Assembly: GCA_010093515.1 (NCBI GenBank)
Contig: MU001685.1
Coordinates: 1-64,000, forward strand
Direction of reading: 5' to 3'
DNA length: 64,000 bases
Origin: Lineolata rhizophorae
Taxonomy: Eukaryota > Ascomycota > Dothideomycetes > Lineolatales > Lineolataceae
Position numbers and translations under genes: made by a program. Positions 1-10,278 of this stretch are shown in pieces. Position 1 is the first letter of the stretch. Each line of letters starts with the position of its first letter. Under the pieces are notes generated by a model that was given only the letters and a program-made list of their open reading frames with translations, had not been told where the DNA came from and ran no database searches.

Positions 1-760
1 GTCGAGCTAATAGAATCCTACTACCACCATTACTGTTATGGCCCCATATTCTATATAAGCCGTAGAGAGACGGTTCAAATTAACGCTAAGTGTTGTATTA
101 CTACCGATGCCGCATTTTTCTACTATATAAACCCTATTCATAAAAAGCCGAGTATTAATGAGCAAGTGGTCTAACGGTACCAAAATTTTGCTATGTTGGT
201 AGTGCAAACAACCTAACAAAGTGAAAATCAAGGGATTGGACCTAGCTGAACTAGACGAATATGGGCTACTTATCTATAGCCCTACTATACTAGGCTTTAG
301 CTATATAGACAAGATTTAGAGTAGGTATCCTTCTACATTAGCAAGATTAATATATTTACTCTCTATCTAGTGGAATTTGGAATTTTTTGGTATTGGAGAT
401 ATATAACTAGTATGTATTAAGGAGAGATAGGTTAAAAGAAAGAACTAAATATAGCTAGAGAAGGTAGTAAGGTTACATATAAATACTAAAAAAAAAGGTA
501 TATAAAGGCCCTTCTACTCTATTATATTATACTACTATCGCTAGTTATACTCCCCTATAAAAATGCAAATCCTAGTATTTAGTACTTTGCTACTATCCCC
601 GCTCGAACCTATAAATCCTGGGATTTAACTACGACAATTACTTTCCTACTAATGCCCTACCAAGTCGGCCCTATACCGCTTCTAGTGTAGTAGAGTAGGA
701 CGGCGCCGACCCTAATACCCCTTTTTGGCAGTTGCTTCCTCTTTCTTTCACGTGATTTCT
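1..760. other. AT-rich, TpA-rich relic DNA, no gene
   Basis: This stretch is clearly richer in A+T than the rest of the window and is crowded with TA, CTA and TAG steps. It has no open frame longer than about 75 codons and none that resembles a protein. In Pezizomycotina such DNA is usually an old repeat copy eroded by repeat-induced point mutation (CpA to TpA). The RIP reading is an inference from base composition; no terminal repeats or element family could be recognised. Confidence 0.5.
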
Positions 761-867
761 TTTCCTTTTATGTAGATTGGGTTTTTCTCCTTCAACAACA
801 TTCACTTATGCAACAAGATACAGAAGTCAAATTGCCTTCGCCAATCATACAAACCTCACAAAAGCTT

Positions 868-1035
868 TCTTTACCCCTTATACCATTCCCACTCCTCACT
901 CTCCTCCCCCTTACTCTCCCCCCTTATACCCTTTCTCCTCGCTCCCCTCCCTTTATTACCTTCCTCCCTATCCCTCTCGTTGCCCTCGTCGTCCCCTTTC
1001 TTACCCCCTCCTTTACCTACCCCCGTATCCGCTTC
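868..1035 (+). repeat. Polypyrimidine (CT-rich) low-complexity tract
   Basis: Nearly every base here is C or T, in irregular runs of CTCC, CCTC and TCCC. It marks the change from the AT-rich left edge to GC-rich unique DNA. Open frames across it encode only Pro/Leu/Ser (or Glu/Gly on the other strand) low-complexity peptides and are not taken as genes. Nothing else is supported between about 1036 and 1577. Confidence 0.7.
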
Positions 1036-1577
1036 CCCACCGTCGCCCTTGCTCGTATCGCCGCCGCGCTTCGGCACCCTTACCTTAGACGCCCCGCGCA
1101 GCCCTGCGCGCCTCCCGCTCTATCGCAACTCGGCCGACTCGGATAGCTTGGCTATATACGGCGGCCGGTAGCCGATGCGACCTGCGAACGCGTCGACCCC
1201 CGCGGAACCCCTCCAGGCCGGCGGGCCGGGCGACCCTCGCGCGGGAGAGGATCCTGTCCCGTTGCTTGCCGGCAGATTTGACGCGGCATGTTGTGCTTTA
1301 GAAACTACCTAGGTTAGCAGCGAATAGTCGGAATCTCGTGGCAAGTTTATTTATGCGTTCGTAGTAGGTCTTCTGGTAACACTGTGTGGCGAGAAAAGGT
1401 CGATACTGAACAGTAGCGGAGTTTGGAACATAGCACGGCCCGATGCAGCCTTTCCGTATTAGGAAGGGACGACCGTATATCCTTGGTAAATAAGCACTTT
1501 CTAAACGTCCGGTATATTGCAATCGACTCATTATTACATCTCCTCTTCATTGCTAGATCTCTAAAATAAGATACATC

Positions 1578-4500
1578 TTAACTCTCCGATCCCTCGCTTT
1601 GCCCTATAGCACCGGCTCTACTAGCTGCAGCTCCAAAGTCGTCCAACCCTTCCAATCCTATCATCTGGTCTGGAGCGCCGGCCGGACTGAACCCGAAATT
1701 GTACGGTCCTCCAGTCCCCCCAGCACTGCCAAAAGCACTCGACCCGTCGTCGGGAATCTCCGGCGGTTCCATATTGAAAGGCATGAACCAGGCGGTGCTA
1801 GGGTCAAGGCCGTGGCCATCGCCGCTTTGCAGGCCGCTGTTGAGCGCGGCCGAGACGTCGAGGTTCCACATGAGCATAGGATCATGCGAGCCGAAATTAT
1901 TGTTGAGCGCAAACTGGTCGTCTAGTGGTGGGACGCCTTCAGGCCCGAGAGGGCGCTGCGGGAGCTGCTGCAGCTGGTGCGGTGGGACGCCGGGCAGGTC
2001 AAATGAAGGAGAAAACTGCGGCTGGGGCCGCTGATGAAATGGAAAAGGTGCAGGAAACGTTTGTTCCTGGGGGCTCGGGCCTACCGGGGCCGGCGTCGTC
2101 TGCACCTGCTGAGGCTGCGATGACTCGTCTTTATCCTTGCCTTTCTGAGCTTTTGCCTTTTTGTTTGCCGCGGTCGATATTTTGCGCCGGTGCTCGGCCT
2201 TGCTCGGGGTTGAAAGGCTGGCGAAGAACTCTTCTACGCTTTGGAGGTCGCTCTTTTGGCCGAGGACGGCGTCCGTGCCGGCCTCCTTCTTGATTTCGGC
2301 GGCGGGATCTTCGTAGTCAGTGCGCGAGACACCGTGCGGATACCGGTCGAACCAGTCACCGTACTGGAAAATGCCGGCCGAGCCCTGGCGCTGTCGTGTC
2401 GTCGGCGACTCTTTGCCGGCATCGAGCGACGCGGACCGCGGCATCGGCCTGCTGAAGCCTCCGGCGGCGGCGCGAGCGCGAATCGCGGCGGCGTCGGCGT
2501 GCTGCCGGTAGAGCTCTTTGAGGTTCTCCGAAACGAAATGAAACATACCCCAGTACTTCTTCATCCGCGACAGGTACTTGACGTTGGACGCGAGGTACTG
2601 CTTGGACGTGTTGGCGAGGTCCGCGTTCCTGCTGAACACGCCGCGAATGTGGACGGTGCTGGCGAAGAAGGCGCAGTACCCCGCGAAAGGAGCGACCACG
2701 CGATGATGCATGCTCTCGCCGATGAGCTCGGAGATGTATTTGGCCGCATCGATGGCAGCGCGGGCGGCTTCGTGCAGGAAGCGATCTGGCATGTCCCGGG
2801 GCGGGCGGGTGCCCGCGGTGCTCGGCAGGGCGAAGCAATGCATGAAAAGGATGATCTGGTAGTAAATGATGTGCACCAGCAAGAACTGGTTGGCCGTCTT
2901 TTCAGTGACGTGATTATCAAGGTTCTCCTTTGTCCAATGCAGGCTGGCCGGCAACGAAGCGCGGAACCGCTGCATGTCCGCTTTGAGCACATGAAACGTC
3001 GATTGGGGGTCCCACATGGGAAACTTGTCCGTGTCCTTGCCGCCAAAGTTCATGTACTTGACAATCCTGCCCCAGATGGCGACGAGGCGGACCAGGTACG
3101 CGGCAACGCCCATATTGTCCCGCGGGTTCGACATGCGCCCTGACTCGGCCGGGACCGGGTCCGGCACGCCGCCGTCGAGGTCTTCGGTCGGCCCGGGAAT
3201 CTCCATCTGGAAGTAATGCTCCTTGATCGGGAGCTGGACGCTGATGAACTGGTCGTTGACGAAGATGGGCCGGTCCGTTCCAGAGCTGTTAAACCGGTCC
3301 ATGATGAAGCAGGACCACATGGTGCGCCGGCGGATCTCTAGATCGGTGTGGCTCAGCTCCACGCTTCCTTGGTCGTTGTGGAGCTGCAAAGCGTAGGCCA
3401 TGCGCTGCGCCATGCCTCCGAACATCCAGCTCCGGCCGCCCTGGCAGGTACCGAACTCGTGTAGGCCCAGCAGCAAGTAGACGATGAGGATGGTTATGTT
3501 GGGCTTGTCGTAGCGCTTCAACGAGATCTCTCGAGCCTTACTCGCCCACTGCTCGCCCCGCAGAAAGGCCGGCTCGGTGCGCACCTGCGGATGGTTCGAG
3601 AAGCGTGCGGAAATGGCGCAGACGGCCAAAATGAGCACGGGAGGAACGGTGCCGGCCGCCAGTTTGCGCATGAAGCTGGGCTTGTGCAACAGGTAGTAGC
3701 ACTGGCCATACAAGAAGTCAAAGTACACCTCGGCGAGGTGCTCCTGAATCTCCTTGGTCGGGAGGCAGTCGGCGCCTTCGGTGAGCAGCCCGCGCTCCTC
3801 GGCATCCTCGCTGCGGGGCGGCAAGGTCGAAAAGGTGTCTCCGCCGCCACTCCCGTGGGGTTTCGACCTGGCCCACTCGTCGAGTTCCGAGCCAAAAGCC
3901 TCGGTAGCCAGCCTTTTCCTGTTGGCGCCGCCGTTGGACGGTCTGCCGGAGGGCGACAGCGCGCTCGGCAGCGCGGGCTTGACGACAGCGCGAGGGACGG
4001 CGGCGGCGTCCTTTGGAATCAGTTTGATGACGCGTTCCTCCATGCGCTTCAGCCTCTTCTCCATCATGGCCATGTAGTCGGTCCGCGGGGCCGCCTTGCG
4101 CGTCGTGACCTTGTAGAGGCACGGGACTCGCGATCTCAAACAGTGTTTGCAGGCCGGCTTCTCACCGGAGCAGCGAATCTTTTTCCGGCGACACGCAATG
4201 CAGGCCAGGGGCAGCCGCTTCCTGTCCTTGCCGGCCTTGGTCTTCATCTCATGCCAGGGAGGCGGCGGCTCGACCTTGTCGTCCTGCTCGCTGGCGTGGC
4301 CCTTATCCTCGGCCTTGCCGGCCCTGCCGTCATCGTCGGCCACATCAGCATCGCCAGCGTCGCCGTTCTGGACGGCTTCCGGCGCGAAGTCGGCGTCGCC
4401 TACGCTCAATCGGTGGTCGGAAACGTTGGATATGGAGCCGCGGCCGAGGGGACCGTAGGCGGCGGGATTGACGGCGGTCGTCGGAGATGACAGCGAGGTG

Positions 4501-4634
4501 CCGTCGAACGGGGGACTGAAGGGCTGGCCGTGAAAGGGGACCGAAAAGTCGGGGAACCGGCCTGCGACGGTCGGGCTGCCGCCGAGGTTCTGCGGCGACC
4601 GGCGCTGCGGGTTTTGCTGCGCCATTGCTTCCAT
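1578..4634 (-). CDS. Zn(II)2Cys6 fungal transcription factor
   Basis: Uninterrupted frame of 1018 codons from the first in-frame ATG (4634). The protein is a nuclear DNA-binding regulator by family. Residues about 145-172 form a complete C6 zinc cluster of the form C-x2-C-x6-C-x6-C-x2-C-x6-C, preceded by a basic stretch and followed by a linker with a short coiled-coil-like segment (MEKRLKRMEERV). A fungal-specific regulatory domain occupies roughly 310-650, with typical pieces such as QLHNDQGSVEL and RRRTMWSCFIMDR. The C-terminus is low-complexity, rich in Pro, Gln, Gly and Asp, like an activation region. The same frame stays open, with protein-like sequence, up to a TAG at 4821-4823 that could be an intron acceptor, so a 5' exon and a longer N-terminus are possible. 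The target pathway cannot be told from sequence. It shares a 1.3-kb upstream region with the divergent DUF3074 gene. Confidence 0.88.
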   Translation of the reverse strand: MEAMAQQNPQRRSPQNLGGSPTVAGRFPDFSVPFHGQPFSPPFDGTSLSSPTTAVNPAAYGPLGRGSISNVSDHRLSVGDADFAPEAVQNGDAGDADVADDDGRAGKAEDKGHASEQDDKVEPPPPWHEMKTKAGKDRKRLPLACIACRRKKIRCSGEKPACKHCLRSRVPCLYKVTTRKAAPRTDYMAMMEKRLKRMEERVIKLIPKDAAAVPRAVVKPALPSALSPSGRPSNGGANRKRLATEAFGSELDEWARSKPHGSGGGDTFSTLPPRSEDAEERGLLTEGADCLPTKEIQEHLAEVYFDFLYGQCYYLLHKPSFMRKLAAGTVPPVLILAVCAISARFSNHPQVRTEPAFLRGEQWASKAREISLKRYDKPNITILIVYLLLGLHEFGTCQGGRSWMFGGMAQRMAYALQLHNDQGSVELSHTDLEIRRRTMWSCFIMDRFNSSGTDRPIFVNDQFISVQLPIKEHYFQMEIPGPTEDLDGGVPDPVPAESGRMSNPRDNMGVAAYLVRLVAIWGRIVKYMNFGGKDTDKFPMWDPQSTFHVLKADMQRFRASLPASLHWTKENLDNHVTEKTANQFLLVHIIYYQIILFMHCFALPSTAGTRPPRDMPDRFLHEAARAAIDAAKYISELIGESMHHRVVAPFAGYCAFFASTVHIRGVFSRNADLANTSKQYLASNVKYLSRMKKYWGMFHFVSENLKELYRQHADAAAIRARAAAGGFSRPMPRSASLDAGKESPTTRQRQGSAGIFQYGDWFDRYPHGVSRTDYEDPAAEIKKEAGTDAVLGQKSDLQSVEEFFASLSTPSKAEHRRKISTAANKKAKAQKGKDKDESSQPQQVQTTPAPVGPSPQEQTFPAPFPFHQRPQPQFSPSFDLPGVPPHQLQQLPQRPLGPEGVPPLDDQFALNNNFGSHDPMLMWNLDVSAALNSGLQSGDGHGLDPSTAWFMPFNMEPPEIPDDGSSAFGSAGGTGGPYNFGFSPAGAPDQMIGLEGLDDFGAAASRAGAIGQSEGSES

Positions 4635-5980
4635 GAGCGGCGGCGGGCACGCGACTTCGCGAAAAGGCTGGTAGCGACGGTCTACGTCGACGTCGGACAG
4701 GCGAGATGCGATGGTGTCGCCGCGGCGCGATTCATCATAGGACGAGGCGGCGGGCTGAGGCAACGGTGGTTGGCCTCGCGCCGGCGGGAGCGGGCCAAGG
4801 GAGCGCGTGCCCGAGGCGCGCTACAGGGTGCGAGGTGTTGAGTGAGGAGGCGAGGCCGGTGGTCAGGCAGTTGCTGCGGCGGACGCTGACGCGAGGCGGA
4901 GGGTGGCGTTGGCTGGCGTATACGGATCGCGACGCCGAAGAATTCTGGGATGACGCGCAGGGCCTGGCGGGTGCGGAGAGGAGGCCGGTCCGGGGGCCTT
5001 GGGAGGAAGTCGCAGTGCGCGCCGTTCCCCGAGTGGCAGCGGCGGCTTGGCCCGCCACCCGCGGGCGCACCCCGGCCCCCCACATCGACGCCCCGTCCAC
5101 TCAAAACCGCCGCGGCCCAGCGGCCTCGGGCCCCGGCCTTCTTCGGCTGCGATGCTCGGTGCGCACATGATGACGCCAATCCCCTCCGCACCCGAACGCG
5201 CCTGCCGTCCCGGCGTCGGCGGGGCGCCCGCTACGTCGTACATACCCAGGTATGCGTAGGAGTGCGTAGTACGTACCTACATGGACATATGGACATAGAA
5301 CCTACATACGTGCTTAGTAGCCCGCCTAGCCCGCGCCAGGGCTAGATCTCAACTCTAACCCCGGCGATGCAGCGCGCGGCCCTAGGACGAAATGCGGAGA
5401 AGGCCCGGCGCCGCCGCAGATTCGCTGGCTAAATGCCACGCGGCTCTGGCCCCGAGCAAGCAATTTCTCGACCGCTGCGCCTGCCCGCGGAGCTGCGCGC
5501 GAACCCTGCGCCGCAACTCTCAAGATTGCGCCGAAACAATTCGCCTGGCGGGGTGCACCTATACCAGTATGTATATACTCCGTATATGTACCTATGTACA
5601 TGCGGGAGGTATTGCGGCCGTTGGACGGGGCCCGTGGGTTTCGCGGCCGTTGACCGTGGCGCCCGCCCATGACGTCGCGCTCCGCCCTCGCTCCTCCCGC
5701 TCCCGGAACCCGACCAAGTGCGGCCGGCACCCATGTCCCTCGCGCCTGCTACGTACCTACGTACTACGAGGACGCATTGGCATACGTAGTGTGTCGGCCC
5801 TTCTCTTCGCCGTCCCGCCAAATCCTGCCGTCTCCGCCCTGACAAGCTCAGGTACTCCGCCGCTCGCCGCCCAGCCCTCGTGAGCATTGTTTCCCCTGCG
5901 GCTCCGCGCGGATACGCTACTTGGCCTGCGGGGCCTCCTAATAAACACGCTCTCCCTCACTCTCCACCCTCCCCAAAATC
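4635..5980. promoter_or_regulatory. Divergent intergenic region with TACGTA-type motifs
   Basis: No convincing gene lies here; the many open frames on both strands are shadows of high GC content. Two clusters of short alternating motifs stand out: 5235-5325 (GTACATAC, GTACGTACCTAC, CATACGTGC) and 5565-5605 plus 5748-5790 (GTATGTATATAC, GTACCTATGTAC, CTACGTACCTACGTAC). The same motif family recurs in other intergenic regions of the window. The region must hold the promoters of the regulator to the left and the DUF3074 gene to the right. Confidence 0.5.
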
Positions 5981-8091
5981 ATGTCGAAGCTCCACGAAGC
6001 CCTGCAAACTCTGCGCCCCAAAAACTTCGCCGACATCCCCATCGACGACCTGTCCGACTTCCTCCGCAATGTCTTCCGCGACGCCGAGCTCATCAGCAAC
6101 TCCGTCCCCCCCCCTCCGGGCGGCGACGACTTCCTCCATTCAACCCGCGCCGTCCTCAAGCCCAACGGCGCCCGCAGCGCCGCCGAAATGATAGCGTCGT
6201 CCGTCCGCCCGCCTCCGCCGGACCCGGAGCAAGCCGCCTTCCAGGAGGCTTGGGGGAAGCCCGTCAAGGTTAACGCCAAGGACAATCCGCTAGGTATCTC
6301 GGTGTACAAGATGGCGGGCCACGACAGGCATGGCGCCTGGTTCGCCAGGCGCAGCGTGCACGAGGGCATGGGGTTCGGCAAGTGGAAGAAGGCAATGAAG
6401 CGAGAGTTCGCCGAGAGCCTGGCGGTGCAAGGCGGGCCCGGCGAGGGGAGCGTCAGAGGAATTGGCGGGGATAGGCGGCTGGAAAGGATCGACGTGGACG
6501 GAGTAGGACGATTGGAAGGTGAGTGCTCGCCTCGGACGTCTCAGGGGAGGGAGAGGGTGGGGGGGCGCCTACTGACAGACGCGTTCCAGTGTACCAACTC
6601 TCAGCTCAATTTCCCGGCCCGACGGCGCCTCGCGAATTCATCACGCTCCTCCTGACGACGGATACTGGTCTGTCCGACTCCTCAAAACCACACGTCGACG
6701 ACGCTCGAGTCCCGGATGGGATTCCCCGACACTACATGGTTGTCTCCATTCCGGTGGAGCACCCTGACGCTCCTCCCCGGCAGGGGCTGATTCGCGGGTC
6801 CTACGAGTCTGTCGAGCTAATTCGCGAGGTGCCGCTCGCTCCGTCCAAATCCCAGTCAACTTCAGATTTGTCCAAGCTGCGGCGCGACAGCTCGAGGGGA
6901 CGCCAGCGCGGGAATACGATCGGCTTCGCGGAATCGCGAGGTCCGTCAGCCAAGGGAGAACGCGTAGACTTAGAGCAGGATGGCCCGGCTGTCGATGCCG
7001 ATGACCCTGAGCTCAACCCCGTCGATTGGATCATGATCACTAGATCGGATCCGGGTGGGGGAATCCCACGCTTCATGGTCGAGCGAGGCACGCCTTCCAG
7101 CATCCTTGCCGATGCAGGCAAGTTCCTGGACTGGGCGTGTGTGAAGGAAGATATTGCGTCCGAGGACGAAGACCTCGGCGTGCAAGAGGCCGCGCAAGAA
7201 CTCGCGCGTCGGAGCATGGAGGAGGAGAGCAAGCAGGCGTTAGCGGAAAAGAAAGCCGAGGCCAAACCACAGCCCGATCTAAGGGAGCAAGGCGGCATGA
7301 TAGATTCCTTGACAGCCGCAGTCGAAGCCGGCATTCAAAACTACGCCCCTTCATCGGTTCAGGACCGGCTGCCGGGTCTGACCCGTGCCCGCTCGCGTTC
7401 AGAAAGCAGCTCCACCGAGACTTCCAGCCTGGACTCGTTTGCTTCGGCCGAGCCATTCACCACCGCGCCCGACGGGTCGAGCTCGGTCGGTTCGATGTTG
7501 GAAAAGCGCGGCGCGCCGTCCCCTTCCGGAGACTCCCTTTCTATGACTTCGCTGACCCCCGAGTCTTCAGAAGCGGTGGCCAACGCTCAGCAACGTAACC
7601 GTCACCAGCGCGAGCTTGCCAAACTTACGCAAAAGAAGGCGCAACTGGACGCGCAAATCGCAAAGTCTCGGGAGAGGCAGGCAGCGCGGTCAGTCGAACT
7701 GGTGGATAAGGAAGACCGGGACACTACGAAGCTGCGGGAACGCCACGCCCGGGAGCTCGCCAAGCAGGAGGACAAGTACAAGCGTGAATTAGCCAAACTG
7801 GAGGCGAAGAGACGTAAAGAGGACGAAAAGGGGGCGGCACGGATGCGCAAGGAAGCGCAGAGAGACGCACTCAGTCGGGCTCAGTTGGAACGGGACGAGT
7901 GGAAGCGCCGCGCGGAAATCCTGCGGGAAGAAAACGAAGGGCTCAGGATCCAGGTAGAGGAGCTGCAGCGCGAAAATACCACGTTGGTCGCAAGGATGGG
8001 CAAGAGCGAGGCCGGCCAAAAGGAGTTGAGCCGGCTCAGGCAAGAACTCATGAACAGGTCGCGGCAAGGGAGTTTCAAGCAACAAGTTTGA
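5981..8091 (+). CDS. DUF3074 (START-like) domain protein with C-terminal coiled coil
   Basis: Two exons, 5981-6518 and 6590-8091, joined by a 71-nt intron (donor GTGAGT at 6519, branch CTGAC, acceptor CAG at 6589) that keeps the frame; 679 residues. The N-terminal half (about 60-420) matches the fungal DUF3074 pattern, which is related to START/polyketide-cyclase lipid-binding folds: conserved pieces include WFARRSVHEG, the FPGPTAPREF segment after the splice, and NPVDWIMITRSDPGGGIPR. The middle is Ser/Thr-rich. Residues about 530-670 are heptad-like with long charged runs of Lys, Glu, Arg and Gln, predicted coiled coil. No signal peptide or membrane span is visible, so it is probably cytosolic. 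Function is not established for the family; lipid binding is an inference from the fold. Its stop lies only 76 nt from the stop of the oppositely oriented dioxygenase gene. Confidence 0.88.
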
Positions 8092-8167
8092 CGGGTAGCG
8101 CGCATTATATACACCCCAACACCGAGTCGGCAAGGAATGCGATACACAAACAGTCTCTTTACGTAAA

Positions 8168-9946
8168 TCAGTGCCCGTTCGCCATCCCATTTGCCCCATT
8201 TTGCATCTTCGTCTGCCACGGTAGCGGCTTCTCCGCGACCTTCACCGGTCCCACCGATCCACCTTGCTTCCGCCTTTCCTTCCACTCTTCGGTGTCCCTC
8301 CCGTCGACAAAGTTGCCGTGGAGCCCTAGGCGGAGCTTAAACGGCAGCTTGAGCATCGCTAGGGGCCCTTTCGCTAGCTTCTGCGCGTCGAAAATGGCGA
8401 TATCATTGCGAAGCGTGTCCAGATGGTTCACCAACGCGATTAGATAGCCCTCACCCTCCGCACCGTTCTCCTTTGGGATGAAGGCTGGTTCCTGAAACGT
8501 CGCTGTCGGGCCGGCCCAGTACACGTCGCGAAGGCTCTCATCATCCCACGAGTAGTGGCCAAGGGAGTTGAACAGTCCGCCGGCGGGAGGGCCGCACTTG
8601 GTGGCGTCGTATGGCTTGGTAGGGTCAATGGCGGACTGCCAGAAATGACTGTACTTTTTGGTGACGAAGCGGTCATCGATGCGGGAGAATTCCCCGTTAA
8701 TGTCGACTGTCTTGGCCGGCGACACCCTCGAATTCGTCGGGAGCGACGGATCGAACACCCACCGTACGGTGGGGCTCCGCAGCTGTCCCCGATTCTTCAA
8801 GCCCTCTGCAACAGTCTGCCCCTCGGGTGGAAAGAAGAAGAAGACGTTTCCGTCTGCGATGGTCAAATCGAAGACGATGTGGCCATTCTCGTCTTCGTAG
8901 CAGCCAGCCACGTGTCCGTGGAATGCTGTGTTTCGTTAGTGGTTAACATGCGAAACCGAGAAGGCTGCTCACCATTGTCCGCGCGGTACCAGCGAATGTC
9001 CTCCGGCTTGCCGCCGCGCCGCGGGATGATGCCGTAGTACTGGTCTTCGTTCGGATCCCACGCCCAGTGGTTCCCGCCCTCCTTCAGGCGCTCCAAAGAG
9101 CACTTGAGCGGAGTCATCGGCAATACGACCCAGTTCTTGCTGATGCCGCAGTCGTGGATGATCCCGCAAAAGGGCGCCTTGTACCAGGCCTCCTCGGTCT
9201 TCTTCCCGTCTGCGTCAATCGTGTACGCAACGATGTCGCTTGACGCATCTTGCCCGTTACCGCCAGCTTCGTACGCGAAGCAGACCATCTCGCCTGTCTC
9301 CGGGTCGAACTTTGGATGCGCCGTAAAGGTCGGCGACAGAACCTGGCCGTCAAAGTCGTAGCTGCGTTCCCTGTAAGCGTGACTGCTTTTGGTCTTGATG
9401 TAAAGTGACATACCGGCCAATCGTTTCCAGGGTTTCCGGGTCCATCGCAAACGGCGGCCCGTCCTCCTTCGTCGCCAGCAGGACTCCCCTCCAAAACACA
9501 ATGTTCGTGTTCGAAGCGGTCCGAATCACTCCCCGCACGGCTTCGCTGTCCGTGTAAACATTTCTGTAGCGTCCGAATAAAGCCTTTTTCGCCCGCGTCT
9601 CGTGCTGGAAGCGATCCGTCCTGACGTACTTTTGCTTGAAATCGGCGTGTCCGCCCTTGATTCTGATTGCCGTGACGCTTCCGTCCCCGTTGAAGTGAAT
9701 GTCGTCCTCAAAGACGGGCGGGAAGCGGTGGTCCGGCTGTATTCGGTAAAACGTACCATCAATGTCCACGGGAATCGTTCCCTCCACCTCGAGGTCGAAA
9801 ATATCGCCTTCAAGTCTGCTGGGCTTGTTGAATCCTGCGAAGGCTACGGTATTTGGAAACTGTACTTGGTCGGTGACTTTCCGCCCACCTTGGTAGGTTG
9901 TCGGAACGGGACCGATGGCGTCTGAGAGAGAGAATATGTGGGCCAT
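8168..9946 (-). CDS. cao-1-like: CAO-1-like carotenoid-oxygenase family enzyme (probable stilbene dioxygenase)
   Basis: Three exons on the minus strand: 9946-9414, 9361-8973 and 8925-8168; introns of 52 nt (9362-9413) and 47 nt (8926-8972, branch ACTAAC). This gives 559 residues, a full-length carotenoid cleavage oxygenase. The four histidines that bind the catalytic Fe(II) are in place: His193 (TAHPKFD), His247 (GIIHDC), His312 (FHGHVAG) and His510 (LGLHGNFVD). Overall sequence follows the fungal CAO-1 branch (pieces such as [28 protein letters not shown]), whose Neurospora member cleaves resveratrol and related 4-hydroxystilbenes to two aldehydes. The choice of the CGCAG acceptor at 9362 restores the GRYDFDGQ junction seen in the family. 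There is no signal peptide, so it is cytosolic. It is the left member of the aromatic cluster, followed upstream by its putative regulator. A retinal- or apocarotenoid-cleaving role is the alternative. Confidence 0.9.
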
Positions 9947-10278
9947 ACTGTAGGGCGCAATTAAGGAGTTAAGCTGCAAAGCAGCGAAAGGTCGGTCACT
10001 CGAGGATGTAGGTTCACTTAAAGCTGCCAAGGCGCGCATGATGAATGGCGTTCTCACTGCCGGGTTCGGCCAGATTTTGCCGACCTATGTGCGGGGAACG
10101 GCAGATAGTCAATAGTGAGCACGGACTACAGCGACTCATGTCGGTTTACGCTGCCGGAATGAAGGATCGCGGCTCGTTCTATCCAGCATCATGCCAGTAG
10201 TCGCCCGAATAATTTGCACATTAGTATTGTACATCTTTGTTTTTAAAGTGCCGTAGTCACCCCGCACGCCGGTTCCCG
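9947..10278 (-). promoter_or_regulatory. Promoter region of the dioxygenase gene
   Basis: A 332-bp gap between the end of the regulator gene and the dioxygenase start codon. It contains the inverted repeat CGG-CCAGATTTTG-CCG at 10067-10082, about 120 bp upstream of the ATG. No other gene fits here. Confidence 0.55.
10067..10082. promoter_or_regulatory. CGG-N10-CCG inverted repeat, candidate Zn2Cys6 dimer site
   Basis: CGG at 10067-10069 and CCG at 10080-10082 with a 10-base spacer, upstream of the dioxygenase gene. Inverted CGG triplets with a fixed spacer are the classic target form of Zn2Cys6 dimers. The same spacing occurs in the three other intergenic regions of the cluster. Confidence 0.45.

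Noticed and set aside
2241-4490. Two 300-codon frames antisense to the left regulator
   Set aside because: They mirror the codons of a clear Zn2Cys6 gene and carry no motif of their own.
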